The position numbers and the translations under genes are program-made. Shown in pieces: positions 1-8,610 of a stretch of 64,000 nucleotides of DNA (position 1 is the first letter of the stretch; the number at the start of each line of letters is the position of its first letter). Below the pieces are notes generated by a model, which saw only the letters and a program-made list of their open reading frames with translations, searched no databases and was not told the origin of the DNA. The DNA comes from Paracoccaceae bacterium (GTDB taxonomy: Bacteria; Pseudomonadota; Alphaproteobacteria; Rhodobacterales; Rhodobacteraceae). Location: the NCBI GenBank assembly GCA_014872875.1, contig WKFI01000014.1, forward strand, positions 124,001-188,000, given 5' to 3'.

Positions 1-1707
1 TTCCCCGCGCGCGGACTGGCGGGGGCTTCGAACGCCTGGAGCGCCGCGCCCAATCGTTCGGCCAGCGGCGGAACGCTTCTGGCCAATGACCCGCATCTGG
101 GCTTCTCAGCCCCTGCCATCTGGTATCTGGCCCGGTTGGAGCTGTCTTCGGGCGGTGTGATCGGGGCCACGATCCCCGGCGTTCCCGTGGTCATGACCGG
201 GCGCAGCGCACGCTTGGGTTGGGGCCTGACATCGTCTTACATGGATGATCAGGACGTCTTCATCGAAAAGTTGAATCCTAATAATCCCGAAGAATACCTG
301 ACCCCCGAGGGCTACAAACCCTTTGAGGCGCGCCCGTCGATCATCCGGATCAAGGACGAACAGCCGATCACCCTGACCCTGCGCTGGACCGAAAACGGTC
401 CTGTCCTACCGGGGTCAATGTACAGTCTCGACACGGTGACCCCGGCCGGTCATGTCACTTCGCTGGGCTGGACCGCGCTAAGCCACGAGGACACCACCAT
501 CGCCGCCGCCCTGCGTCTGATGCGGGCGCAGAACGTGCATGAAGCGATCCGTATCGGCGAGGACTTCATGGCCCCGTCGCAGAACCTGTCATTGGTGGAT
601 CAGACCACAATAGCGATGAAGACAATTGGTGCCATTCCGAACCGCGATGCACGGCACCAAAGCCAGGGCCGCTTGCCCAGCCAGGGTTGGCGCCCGGAAA
701 ACCGTTGGCGTGGACGGTCACCTTATGCGGCAAACCCGCAATTCGTCAGCCCCCGTGGTGGCATTCTGGGCAACACCAACAACAAGATCCTGGATCGGCC
801 TTTCCCGAACCACGTCTCCTTTGTCTGGGGCGACACGCAGAGGATCAATCGCTGGCAGAAGCTGATGCAGGATCGGCAGGTGCATACCCGCGAGAGCTTT
901 ATCGAGGCGCAGCTGGATACAGTTTCCTACACCGCCCGGTCGCTGCTTCCACTGATCGGCGGAGATCTTTGGTTCACCGGAGAAGCTGCAGCCGAAGGCA
1001 CGCCCGAACGTCAGCGCCAGATTGCCTTGTCGCTGTTGGCAGAGTGGAACGGTGAGATGAACGAACACCTGCCGGAACCGCTGATTTATTCCGCTTGGAT
1101 CCGGGAGTTGCAGAAACGCCTGATTATCGATGACCTAGGACCGCTGGCCGAAGAGTTCACGCAGGTGGAACCGCTGTTCATCGAGCGCGTTTTCCGCGAC
1201 ATCAACGGGGCCAGCGCCTGGTGTGACGTACGCCAAAGCGCCCCGCAGGAAAGCTGCACCGACATGGCACGGCTGGCGCTGGATGATGCGCTGATCTGGA
1301 TTCAGGAACGCTATGGCGATCAGCTGGAATCCCTGCGTTGGGGCGATGCCCATCAGGCCACCCATGATCATCAGGTTCTTGGGGGGGTGCCGGTTTTGCG
1401 TTTCTTCGTCAATATCCGCCAGTCGACCAGCGGTGGTGACAACACGTTGCAGCGGGGGCGCGGCTCGGGCGAGGACCCGAACCCATTCCACAACGTGCAC
1501 GGCGCAGGCTATCGCGGTGTCTATGATTTTGCCGACCCGGACAGTTCCGTCTTTGTGATCTCCACCGGTCAATCGGGCCATTTCCTGTCGCGGCACTATG
1601 ACGACCTGGCCCAGCTGTGGCGCCGTGGCGAATATATTCCGATGTCACTTGACGCAGACCTGGCCCGCGCGGCTTCCGTTGGGGTCACGACCCTGACACC
1701 ACAATGA
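1..1707 (+). CDS. Penicillin acylase family protein (5' end missing)
   Basis: This is an N-terminal nucleophile hydrolase of the penicillin/acyl-homoserine lactone acylase family, which cuts amide bonds and usually acts in the periplasm. The reading frame is open from base 1, so the signal peptide, alpha chain and start lie outside the window. The motif GASNAW at codons 8-13 holds the serine (bases 28-30) that in this family becomes the beta-chain N terminus after self-cleavage, followed by a conserved ANDPHLGF stretch. A later NTNNK segment (near base 770) fits the oxyanion-hole asparagine region. The beta chain visible here, about 559 residues, is of normal size. Substrate cannot be told from sequence: penicillin, cephalosporin or N-acyl-homoserine lactone are all possible. 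The next gene starts 13 bases downstream. Confidence 0.9.
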   Translation, partial: FPARGLAGASNAWSAAPNRSASGGTLLANDPHLGFSAPAIWYLARLELSSGGVIGATIPGVPVVMTGRSARLGWGLTSSYMDDQDVFIEKLNPNNPEEYLTPEGYKPFEARPSIIRIKDEQPITLTLRWTENGPVLPGSMYSLDTVTPAGHVTSLGWTALSHEDTTIAAALRLMRAQNVHEAIRIGEDFMAPSQNLSLVDQTTIAMKTIGAIPNRDARHQSQGRLPSQGWRPENRWRGRSPYAANPQFVSPRGGILGNTNNKILDRPFPNHVSFVWGDTQRINRWQKLMQDRQVHTRESFIEAQLDTVSYTARSLLPLIGGDLWFTGEAAAEGTPERQRQIALSLLAEWNGEMNEHLPEPLIYSAWIRELQKRLIIDDLGPLAEEFTQVEPLFIERVFRDINGASAWCDVRQSAPQESCTDMARLALDDALIWIQERYGDQLESLRWGDAHQATHDHQVLGGVPVLRFFVNIRQSTSGGDNTLQRGRGSGEDPNPFHNVHGAGYRGVYDFADPDSSVFVISTGQSGHFLSRHYDDLAQLWRRGEYIPMSLDADLARAASVGVTTLTPQ

Positions 1708-1720
1708 CGCGCCGTCGAAA

Positions 1721-2890
1721 ATGGAACATTACGCCCAAAGTCTGACCATCCTGGGGGTTCTGTTTCTGGCTGGGCTTGCTGCGGATCAGTTGGGACAGAA
1801 AACCCGCCTGCCCCGCATCACGCTGCTGCTGGCCTGCGGCATGATCGCAGGCCATTCCGGCTTCGGCATTATTCCGGATGCAATCAGCAACCAGTACGAG
1901 CTGATCTCGACCGTGGCTCTGACCATGGTCGCATTTCTGTTGGGCGGGTCACTGTCCTTCAACACCTTGAAGGCGCGAGGCCTCCCCATTCTGGCGATCT
2001 CTGTCTCCATCGTGGTCGTGACACTTGTCTTGGTTTCGGCCGGAATGGTGGCGGTGGGGCTCCCGTTGGGCGTCGCGATGGTGCTGGCCGCCATCGCATC
2101 AGCCACGGCCCCAGCGGCCACGCTGGATGTGATCCGGCAGTCGGGCGTCACGTCTCCGTTTACCGAAACCGTCAAGGGGATCGTTGCCATTGACGATGCA
2201 TGGGGCCTGCTGGTGTTCAGTGTCATAATCGTCAGTGTCGGCCTGATGGATGGCAATGCCGGGGGCACCGAAGTGCTGCTGGAAGCCGTTGTCGAGATCC
2301 TTGGATCCATCCTTCTGGGGCTGGTGATCGGCCTGCCGGCCGCCTACCTGACCGGGCGATTGTCAGAGGGAGAACCGCTCCGGATCGAGGCGCTCGGTCT
2401 GGTCTGTCTCACCTCTGGTCTGGCGCTTTTGTTTGATCTTTCGGTGCTGATCGCAGGCATGACGGTCGGGGCAACAATCGTCAATCTGGCCCGACACCAC
2501 ACAAAGGCCTTTCACGAGATCGAGCATATCCAGTGGCCGTTCATGGTGATCTTTTTCATCCTGGCCGGAGCCACGCTGGAGCTGGAGGTTCTGCGCTCCC
2601 TCGGTCTGGTTGGCGTCACATTCATCGCGCTGCGCAGCGTGTCACGGTTGATCGGAGGCTGGCTCGGGGCGGTCCTGGCCGGAGTGCCCAGATCCGAACG
2701 CGCCTACTACGGTCCGGCGCTGCTGCCGCAAGCCGGGGTCGCCATTGGCATGTCCCTGGTGGCCGGTGAGGCCCTGCCGTCCCACGCCGAGTTAATCACG
2801 GCCATGACCATCGGGGCCACGGTGATCTTTGAACTCGTCGGACCGCTCTGCACCAGCTGGGCCATTCGCCAGACCCGGAAGGACCACTGA
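1721..2890 (+). CDS. Cation:proton antiporter (CPA2/KefB-like)
   Basis: A 389-residue inner-membrane protein with about 11-12 hydrophobic segments throughout, matching the Na+/H+ exchanger domain. The paired aspartates in IDDAWG (residues 158-159) correspond to the ion-binding pair of CPA2-type antiporters, and a SATAPAATLDVI segment just before it fits the unwound-helix region. There is no cytosolic TrkA-N or USP domain at the C terminus, so it is a bare transport domain. It starts 13 bases after the acylase stop and is probably co-transcribed. The transported ion (Na+ or K+) cannot be assigned. Confidence 0.88.
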   Translation: MEHYAQSLTILGVLFLAGLAADQLGQKTRLPRITLLLACGMIAGHSGFGIIPDAISNQYELISTVALTMVAFLLGGSLSFNTLKARGLPILAISVSIVVVTLVLVSAGMVAVGLPLGVAMVLAAIASATAPAATLDVIRQSGVTSPFTETVKGIVAIDDAWGLLVFSVIIVSVGLMDGNAGGTEVLLEAVVEILGSILLGLVIGLPAAYLTGRLSEGEPLRIEALGLVCLTSGLALLFDLSVLIAGMTVGATIVNLARHHTKAFHEIEHIQWPFMVIFFILAGATLELEVLRSLGLVGVTFIALRSVSRLIGGWLGAVLAGVPRSERAYYGPALLPQAGVAIGMSLVAGEALPSHAELITAMTIGATVIFELVGPLCTSWAIRQTRKDH

Positions 2891-2924
2891 ACCGGACCTT
2901 CAAGCAGTGGGCTTGCCCGTCAGG

Positions 2925-4283
2925 TCAGCGGGCCTGTGCGAGCCGGAAATAACGCAAGGTCAGCAAAACCGCCGCCAAGGCCAGCCCAACGCCATACCCG
3001 ACCCAGACACCATTGGGGCCAAGCCCTGCCTTGAAACCAAGGAAATACCCCAACGGCAGCGCCAAAATCCAGTAAGCAATCAGCGTGATCATGACCGGCA
3101 CCCGATTGTCCATCATGCCGCGTGCTGCGCCGATCATACTGCCCTGCACCCCATCCGCTATCTGCATCGCCGCGATCACAAGGAACATGGACGACGCCAA
3201 GGCCACAACCTGCGGATCAGGAGCCAAGGCTTCCGACAAGGCTGCCCCACCCAGCAGAATGGCAAGGATCACGCAGGACATCCAAACCAGCACCACCAGC
3301 AGAGAGGCCAACCCGATCCGCGTCAATCTTTGTCTCTTTCCTGCTCCGATAGCCTGACTGACCCGCAATGAAACGGCTATCGAAACACCCAGTGGCACCA
3401 TGTACAGCACCCCGCTGACCGACGAGACGATCTGATGCGCCGCTAGTGCCGTTGCGTTGAACCAGCCCATCATCAGACCGGCAACAGCATATGCGCCGGC
3501 TTCCCCGATGTTACCAATTGCAACCGCAAAGCCTTCGCGCAGTTGATACCAGATTTCCTGAAAAGAAACCGTTTCATGCTGCCGGGCTGGGGCCAATCGC
3601 TTCATGCGCAGCAGAAGCAGCCAGGCAAGTATCAGGCTTACTGTTTCGGACAGGAGACTGGCCAGGCCGGCACCCAACAACCCAAGGCCTTCCCACGATC
3701 CGATCCCATGTATCAGCAGTAGGTTGGCCGGAATGTTCAGCGCGACAGCCAAAAAGGCCAATCCCACGCCGATCCAGGGCGCATCCATCGCATCAAACAA
3801 CGCCTTGAGCATGTAGAACATGGTGAACGGGACCAGCAGGAGGCTCATCGAGACCCAATAGCCGCCCAGAACTGCCGTGACTTCGGGCGGTTGCCCAATG
3901 AGATCGAGGACGTACCACCCCGAGAGCATCAGGATTGCCCCAAGAACGCCGATACCCGCCGCCAGGATCAACCCCGCGCGGGTGGCCACGCTCAGAGCCT
4001 TGGAATCTTCGCCGCCAAAAGCTGCCGCCATGCGCACACCCGCAACGGAAACAAAGCCGTAAAGCCCGGCATAAAATACGATCATGAAAGAGCTGGCGAT
4101 GGACGCCGCAGCAAGTTCCCGTGTCCCCAGAGGCGCGATCATGATCGTGTCCACGACACTGATCAACGTTGCAGCCGCCAAAGATATCACGATTGGCAGG
4201 GCCAACTGCACAAGGTGCCGAACTTCCTTCCAGATCGGAAAATCCGGTCCGGGTTGCGTGGTTGTCGAACCTATATCCAGCAT
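2925..4283 (-). CDS. MATE family efflux transporter
   Basis: A 452-residue polytopic membrane protein with the two-fold repeat of about six helices typical of multidrug and toxin extrusion carriers, which export cationic drugs or metabolites in exchange for Na+ or H+. The first repeat opens with LVQLALPIVISLAAATLISVVDTIMIAPLG-type sequence (residues 27 onward), the region that identifies MatE domains, and the second begins near residue 245 with GFAVAIGNIGEAGAY. Its length is normal for the family. It converges on the antiporter gene with 34 bases between the stops. The substrate is unknown. Confidence 0.9.
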   Translation of the reverse strand: MLDIGSTTTQPGPDFPIWKEVRHLVQLALPIVISLAAATLISVVDTIMIAPLGTRELAAASIASSFMIVFYAGLYGFVSVAGVRMAAAFGGEDSKALSVATRAGLILAAGIGVLGAILMLSGWYVLDLIGQPPEVTAVLGGYWVSMSLLLVPFTMFYMLKALFDAMDAPWIGVGLAFLAVALNIPANLLLIHGIGSWEGLGLLGAGLASLLSETVSLILAWLLLLRMKRLAPARQHETVSFQEIWYQLREGFAVAIGNIGEAGAYAVAGLMMGWFNATALAAHQIVSSVSGVLYMVPLGVSIAVSLRVSQAIGAGKRQRLTRIGLASLLVVLVWMSCVILAILLGGAALSEALAPDPQVVALASSMFLVIAAMQIADGVQGSMIGAARGMMDNRVPVMITLIAYWILALPLGYFLGFKAGLGPNGVWVGYGVGLALAAVLLTLRYFRLAQAR

Positions 4284-4371
4284 CAGAGCACTCGTTTCAC
4301 CTGTATGTGAAAACGAGTTAGCTCAACTTCTCAGAGCAGGCCAGCCCCATCATAAGACTGGCCGATCTGAA

Positions 4372-4869
4372 CTATTTTTTGGCCAAACGCTCCTTCAGAG
4401 CCTCGTTGACCTGAGGCGTCACGAATTTCGAGACATCTCCGCCGAGCCTCGCAATTTCCTTGACCAGTTTGGATGCAATCGCTTGGCGCCGGGCATCCGC
4501 CATCAGGAAAACCGTCTCTACGGTGTCGTCCAGGGCACGGTTCATGCCGACCATCTGGAATTCATACTCGAAATCGGCAACCGCGCGAAGGCCACGCACT
4601 ATGATCTGGGCTCCCACGTCATGGGCGCAATCGATCAGAAGGTTCTCGAACGGGTGCGCGACAATCTCGGTGCCTGTTTCGGCACTCAGCTTGCAGCATT
4701 CGGCCTCGATCATGGCCACACGTTCTTCCAAGGTGAACAATGGTCCCTTGTCTCGGTTGATCGCAACACCGATCACCAATTTGTCGACCAGAGCGGCCGC
4801 GCGACGAATAATGTCCACATGACCCAGTGTGATCGGATCAAAGGTTCCAGGATAGAGGCCCACTCGCAT
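4372..4869 (-). CDS. coaD: Phosphopantetheine adenylyltransferase
   Basis: This enzyme transfers AMP from ATP to 4'-phosphopantetheine, the penultimate step of coenzyme A synthesis, in the cytoplasm. The protein is 165 residues, normal for CoaD. It begins with RVGLYPGTFDPITLGH, giving the TxGH nucleotide-binding signature at residues 14-17, and has the RGLR segment at 92-95 and an ASKLVKEIA segment matching the C-terminal ATP-binding motif. I chose the ATG at 4869 because GAGGAGGG lies seven bases upstream on the minus strand; the open frame extends twelve codons further but without such a site. It lies downstream of a CBS-domain gene on the same strand. Confidence 0.96.
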   Translation of the reverse strand: MRVGLYPGTFDPITLGHVDIIRRAAALVDKLVIGVAINRDKGPLFTLEERVAMIEAECCKLSAETGTEIVAHPFENLLIDCAHDVGAQIIVRGLRAVADFEYEFQMVGMNRALDDTVETVFLMADARRQAIASKLVKEIARLGGDVSKFVTPQVNEALKERLAKK

Positions 4870-4954
4870 GGCACCCTCCTCAAGATTGCTCACATTGCGG
4901 CACACGCAAACATAACTGCCCGCGTGTGTGCAAGTCCGGAAAAATACGGAAGCC

Positions 4955-5389
4955 TCAGTGGCCCATGATCATGCCTTCGAGGGCATCCTTCTCCATCGCG
5001 ACTGCAGAAAGCTGAGCCTTGACGACATCGCCAAGTGTAACGATTCCAACAAGTTTTTCGCCTTCAAGCACTGGCATGTGACGGAACCGGCCCTCGGTCA
5101 TCTGGGTCAGCACTTCTTCGACATTCGACTGCGATGTGCAGGTCACCAGCTTGCGCGTCATATAGTCGCTTACATTCTGCTGCAGGCATCCTCCGCCGCT
5201 TTGGGCCAGTTCACGGACAATGTCGCGTTCGGAAAGAATACCATCCGCTGTGGTTCCGTCTTGTGACACAACAACCGTGCCGATTCGCTTTTCGGCCAGA
5301 ATCTTGGCGGCTTCTGCAACATTGGCATCCGGCTTTACGGTCACGACCCCTTCGCCGGACTTGGACTTGAGAATAGCCTGGATGAGCAT
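4955..5389 (-). CDS. CBS-domain pair protein
   Basis: A 144-residue protein made almost wholly of two CBS domains (about residues 10-65 and 78-135), including VVSQDGTTADGILSERDIVR and FRHMPVLEGEKLVGIVTLGDVVKAQL. Such pairs bind adenine nucleotides and act as energy-state sensors, but this one has no attached catalytic or transport domain, so the target is unknown. A GGAG lies ten bases before the ATG. The gene reads toward coaD with 85 bases between them and may share its transcript. Confidence 0.85.
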   Translation of the reverse strand: MLIQAILKSKSGEGVVTVKPDANVAEAAKILAEKRIGTVVVSQDGTTADGILSERDIVRELAQSGGGCLQQNVSDYMTRKLVTCTSQSNVEEVLTQMTEGRFRHMPVLEGEKLVGIVTLGDVVKAQLSAVAMEKDALEGMIMGH

Positions 5390-5448
5390 CTGGGGAACTC
5401 CGTAATTTTATGTCGTTTATCCAAGGGTTGCCGCAATAATGAGAAGTG

Positions 5449-6345
5449 TCAAGCGGCAGCTTCCAGACGTGCCACCTCGTCGCGGATTCCCCTGCTCAGC
5501 GCGTCGGCAAAGCGGTTCAACCGTTCGCTGCGCTGGTCCCCCTGGTGTCGCACCAGATAAAAGCTACGGGTCAGGCTAACTTCATCCTCAAGGACTTTAC
5601 GCAAGGCCTTGTGAAAGGGCAGCGAAAAGTCATGTGCCACGCACAACGCCGTTGCGTTGGTCGCCATTCTGATCTGGACGGAAACCGAGTTAGAAGCCAG
5701 CGCAACACGCTCGATCCCCAGATCATTCAGATAATCCAGTTCCTTGTCGAAAATCATGTCCGGGATATAGCCGATCATCGGATGTCCCTTCAGATCCTCG
5801 AGTCTTTCAATCGGACCGTGCTGCGCGAGATAGCTTCTGTGGGCAACCATATGCAGTTGATAGTCGCAAATCTTCTGCACCAACAACTGTCCGGCCGTTG
5901 GTGCGCTGACCGTCACAGCCATGTCCGCTTCGCGACGGGACAGGTTGATGACACGCGGCAAAGCAACGATTTGAATGTCCAGGTCGGGGTTCTGTTCGCT
6001 GATCTCGGCGCAGACCTGCGGTAGCAGGTAATTTGCACTGCCATCAGGTGCCCCGATCCGGATCTGCCCGGACAAGCTATCACTCGGGCCGGTCATTGCC
6101 TCGGTCGCAGCCCGCATGGCCTGTTCCGCCTGTTCGGCATGTACCAGCAGGCGGTCACCTGCCGCACTCAGCGCATAGCCCTGCGGTGACTTCAGAAACA
6201 GCGAGGTCCCCATCGAGCTTTCGAACCGTGCGATACGACGTCCCACCGTGGCCGGATCCATCTTGAGAATGCGACCGGCCCCTGACAAACTGGCCTCGCG
6301 CGCCACGGCCAGAAACACTTTCATATCATCCCATTGCGGTTCCAT
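5449..6345 (-). CDS. LysR-family transcriptional regulator, divergent from mmsA
   Basis: A 298-residue DNA-binding regulator. Residues 5-64 form the LysR winged helix-turn-helix (WDDMKVFLAVAREASLSGAG, then ATVGRRIARFE), and the rest is a substrate-binding co-inducer domain. I chose the ATG at 6345, which begins MEPQWDD; the open frame runs 29 codons further upstream but that stretch is unlike the family. The gene is divergent from mmsA with 119 bases between the start codons, the usual arrangement for a LysR protein and its target, so control of mmsA is a reasonable inference. The inducer is unknown. Confidence 0.88.
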   Translation of the reverse strand: MEPQWDDMKVFLAVAREASLSGAGRILKMDPATVGRRIARFESSMGTSLFLKSPQGYALSAAGDRLLVHAEQAEQAMRAATEAMTGPSDSLSGQIRIGAPDGSANYLLPQVCAEISEQNPDLDIQIVALPRVINLSRREADMAVTVSAPTAGQLLVQKICDYQLHMVAHRSYLAQHGPIERLEDLKGHPMIGYIPDMIFDKELDYLNDLGIERVALASNSVSVQIRMATNATALCVAHDFSLPFHKALRKVLEDEVSLTRSFYLVRHQGDQRSERLNRFADALSRGIRDEVARLEAAA

Positions 6346-6364
6346 TCCGACACGCCCCTTGCGT

Positions 6365-6414
6365 TTTTGCAAAATCCTTTTGAGATCTTGCCTCTTTTCA
6401 GGTGTTTTTTGCAA
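6365..6414. promoter_or_regulatory. Possible operator pair in the LysR-mmsA intergenic region
   Basis: The region between the divergent LysR gene and mmsA contains a perfect palindrome TTTTGCAAAA at 6365-6374 and a partial copy TTTTGCAA at 6407-6414, with starts 42 bases apart, about four helical turns. The spacing would put two bound dimers on the same DNA face. They could serve the LysR protein. A second candidate is a short-chain-acyl-CoA regulator of the PccR/RamB kind, whose reported sites contain TTTGCAAA; that fits because MmsA yields propionyl-CoA. This is inference from sequence alone. Confidence 0.4.
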
Positions 6415-6464
6415 GCCTATGGTTCGTCCCAAGTCGAGATTTCGAGTTTGGAGAGGAGGATCCC

Positions 6465-7964
6465 ATGCAGGAACTGACCCATTACATGAACGGTGAGCAC
6501 GTCAAAGGTGTCTCGGGCCGCTTCAGCGACGTTTTCAATCCCGCCACCGGTGAAGTCCAGGCACAATGCCCGCTGGCTTCGACTGACGAAGTCGCCAAGG
6601 CCGTGGAAATTGCCGCTGCTGCACAGCCTGCCTGGGCCGCCGTGAACCCGCAGCGTCGCGCCCGCGTCATGATGAAGTTCGTGGACCTTCTGAACCGCGA
6701 TATGGACAAGCTGGCCGAGGCGCTGTCGCGCGAACACGGCAAGACCCTGCCCGACGCCGCCGGCGATGTGCAGCGTGGTCTGGAAGTGGTCGAATACTGC
6801 ATCGGCGCGCCGCAGATGCTGAAAGGTGAATTCACCGACAGCGCCGGCCCCGGCATTGACATGTATTCCATGCGTCAACCGCTGGGCGTAACCGCGGGCA
6901 TCACCCCGTTCAACTTCCCCGCCATGATCCCGATGTGGATGTTCGCCCCGGCCATTGCCTGCGGCAACGCCTTTATCCTGAAACCGTCCGAGCGTGACCC
7001 GTCCGTGCCGCTAATGCTGGCCGAGCTGATGGAAGAAGCCGGCCTGCCCAAGGGCATCCTGCAAGTGGTCAATGGCGACAAGGAAGCCGTGGACGCGCTG
7101 CTGGACAACCCAATTGTTCAGTCCATCGGTTTTGTCGGCTCGACCCCGATTGCCGAATACATCTATAGCCGTGGCTGTGCCAACGGCAAACGCGTGCAGT
7201 GCTTCGGCGGCGCCAAGAACCACATGATCATCATGCCCGACGCCGACATGGACCAGGCCGCCGACGCGCTGGTCGGTGCAGGCTATGGCGCAGCTGGCGA
7301 ACGCTGCATGGCGGTTTCGGTTGCGGTTCCGGTGGGTGATGAAACCGCCGACCGTTTGATCGAAAAGCTGGTCCCGCGCATCGAAGCCCTGAAAGTCGGC
7401 CCCTACACTGCTGGCAATGATGTGGATTACGGCCCGGTTGTGACGCAGGCCGCACAACAGAACATCCTCCGCCTGGTGCAAACCGGTGTGGATCAGGGTG
7501 CTGAGCTGGTCGTCGATGGCCGTGACTTCAGCCTGCAGGGCTATGAAGACGGGTTCTTTGTCGGTCCGCACCTGTTCGACCGTGTGACCCCGGACATGGA
7601 TATCTACAAGCAGGAGATCTTTGGCCCGGTTCTGTCCACCGTGCGCGCCGGATCGTATGAAGAGGCCATCGGCCTCGCCATCGACCACGAATACGGCAAC
7701 GGTACCGCGATCTATACCCGCGACGGTGACACTGCCCGCGATTTTGCCAACCGGATCAATATCGGCATGGTCGGCATCAACGTTCCGATCCCGGTTCCGC
7801 TGGCCTATCACACTTTCGGCGGATGGAAGAAGTCGGCCTTTGGCGACCTGAACCAACATGGCCCGGACGCGTTCAAGTTCTACACACGGACCAAGACCAT
7901 CACTTCGCGCTGGCCCTCGGGCATCAAGGAAGGTGGCGAGTTCAACTTCAAGGCTATGGACTGA
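6465..7964 (+). CDS. mmsA: Methylmalonate-semialdehyde dehydrogenase (CoA-acylating)
   Basis: This enzyme converts methylmalonate semialdehyde plus CoA and NAD+ to propionyl-CoA and CO2, the last step of valine breakdown; it also acts in beta-alanine and inositol pathways. It has 499 residues, the usual length. The aldehyde dehydrogenase fold is clear: TPFNFPAMIPMWMFAPA at 147-163, the GSTPIA nucleotide-binding turn near 225, and the catalytic cysteine C281 in GAAGERCMA. The ATG at 6465 follows GAGAGGAGGA four bases upstream; an upstream in-frame start at 6402 lacks a site. The other valine enzymes lie about 5 kb downstream. A strong hairpin terminator follows the stop. Confidence 0.96.
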   Translation: MQELTHYMNGEHVKGVSGRFSDVFNPATGEVQAQCPLASTDEVAKAVEIAAAAQPAWAAVNPQRRARVMMKFVDLLNRDMDKLAEALSREHGKTLPDAAGDVQRGLEVVEYCIGAPQMLKGEFTDSAGPGIDMYSMRQPLGVTAGITPFNFPAMIPMWMFAPAIACGNAFILKPSERDPSVPLMLAELMEEAGLPKGILQVVNGDKEAVDALLDNPIVQSIGFVGSTPIAEYIYSRGCANGKRVQCFGGAKNHMIIMPDADMDQAADALVGAGYGAAGERCMAVSVAVPVGDETADRLIEKLVPRIEALKVGPYTAGNDVDYGPVVTQAAQQNILRLVQTGVDQGAELVVDGRDFSLQGYEDGFFVGPHLFDRVTPDMDIYKQEIFGPVLSTVRAGSYEEAIGLAIDHEYGNGTAIYTRDGDTARDFANRINIGMVGINVPIPVPLAYHTFGGWKKSAFGDLNQHGPDAFKFYTRTKTITSRWPSGIKEGGEFNFKAMD

Positions 7965-7984
7965 TCCAGCGCCCAGCAAAATTC

Positions 7985-8017
7985 AAAAAGCCCCGGATTC
8001 AGATCCGGGGCTTTTTT
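7985..8017. terminator. Bidirectional rho-independent terminator
   Basis: A perfect inverted repeat with a GC-rich core (GCCCCGGAT paired with ATCCGGGGC) and a four-base loop is flanked by A5 on the left and T7 on the right. It lies between the convergent ends of mmsA and the DsrE-like gene and can stop transcription from both sides. Confidence 0.93.
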
Positions 8018-8034
8018 TCGACCATATGAACGGA

Positions 8035-8496
8035 TCACCAGGACAGGGTTTGTGTGTTTTCCTGAAACAGCCAGCCTTGAACCACGGGCCAGCTCCCCAT
8101 GGTTACGCCGTTGATATAGTCCTCCTGCGTCAGCCCGGCCGCCTTTGAACAGGCCCCGCACATGATGACCGTGCCACCATCGGCAATGAACGCTTGCAGC
8201 ATATCGTGGATCGAAAGCCCTTTGTCGGCCATCAACCCATGCACGTGACTGGGGCGTTTCTTGTCCGCCAGATATACGGCGCGAACGTTCAACCAGGTGG
8301 CCGTTTCGTGCCCGTTCTTCAACGCGCGTTGATGCGCGAACATGATGGCCTTGGCCGCCGACCAGGTATCGTCGGTGGTCAGATTGACAAACAGCCCCGG
8401 CTTTTCATCACCATCCGCTGCGGCGGGCTGGGCAAACGGCGCGGCAAGCGCAAGAAAAAGCACGGCAAGGGCGGCAAAAAGAGAGTTCAGTTTCAC
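8035..8496 (-). CDS. Periplasmic DsrE/DsrF-like protein
   Basis: A 153-residue protein with an N-terminal signal peptide (hydrophobic stretch at about 5-20, likely cut after AAA near residue 27) followed by a DsrE-like fold: LFVNLTTDDTWSAAKAIMFAHQRALKNGH, then a MCGACSKAAG loop carrying two cysteines at the position where DsrE/YchN proteins carry their active cysteine. I chose the GTG at 8496 because AAGGAG lies six bases upstream of it; the ATG fifteen bases earlier would put that ribosome site inside the gene. A role in periplasmic sulfur chemistry is possible but unproven. Confidence 0.8.
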   Translation of the reverse strand: MKLNSLFAALAVLFLALAAPFAQPAAADGDEKPGLFVNLTTDDTWSAAKAIMFAHQRALKNGHETATWLNVRAVYLADKKRPSHVHGLMADKGLSIHDMLQAFIADGGTVIMCGACSKAAGLTQEDYINGVTMGSWPVVQGWLFQENTQTLSW

Positions 8497-8564
8497 AAGT
8501 AACTCCTTCAATTGAGTGACTCATGACTAAAACACATTCAAAATTTGGAACTTGATTGAAATCA

Positions 8565-8586
8565 AACCTTCCAGCACTGGAAGGTT
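8565..8586 (-). terminator. Hairpin downstream of the alpha/beta hydrolase gene
   Basis: An inverted repeat (AACCTTCC paired with GGAAGGTT, six-base loop) lies 25 bases after the hydrolase stop. The T-run on the minus strand is weak (TTTGATTT), while the plus strand has T5 after it, so its use as a terminator is uncertain. Confidence 0.4.
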
Positions 8587-8610
8587 CTTTTTCCCTCCCT
8601 GTATAAGACG

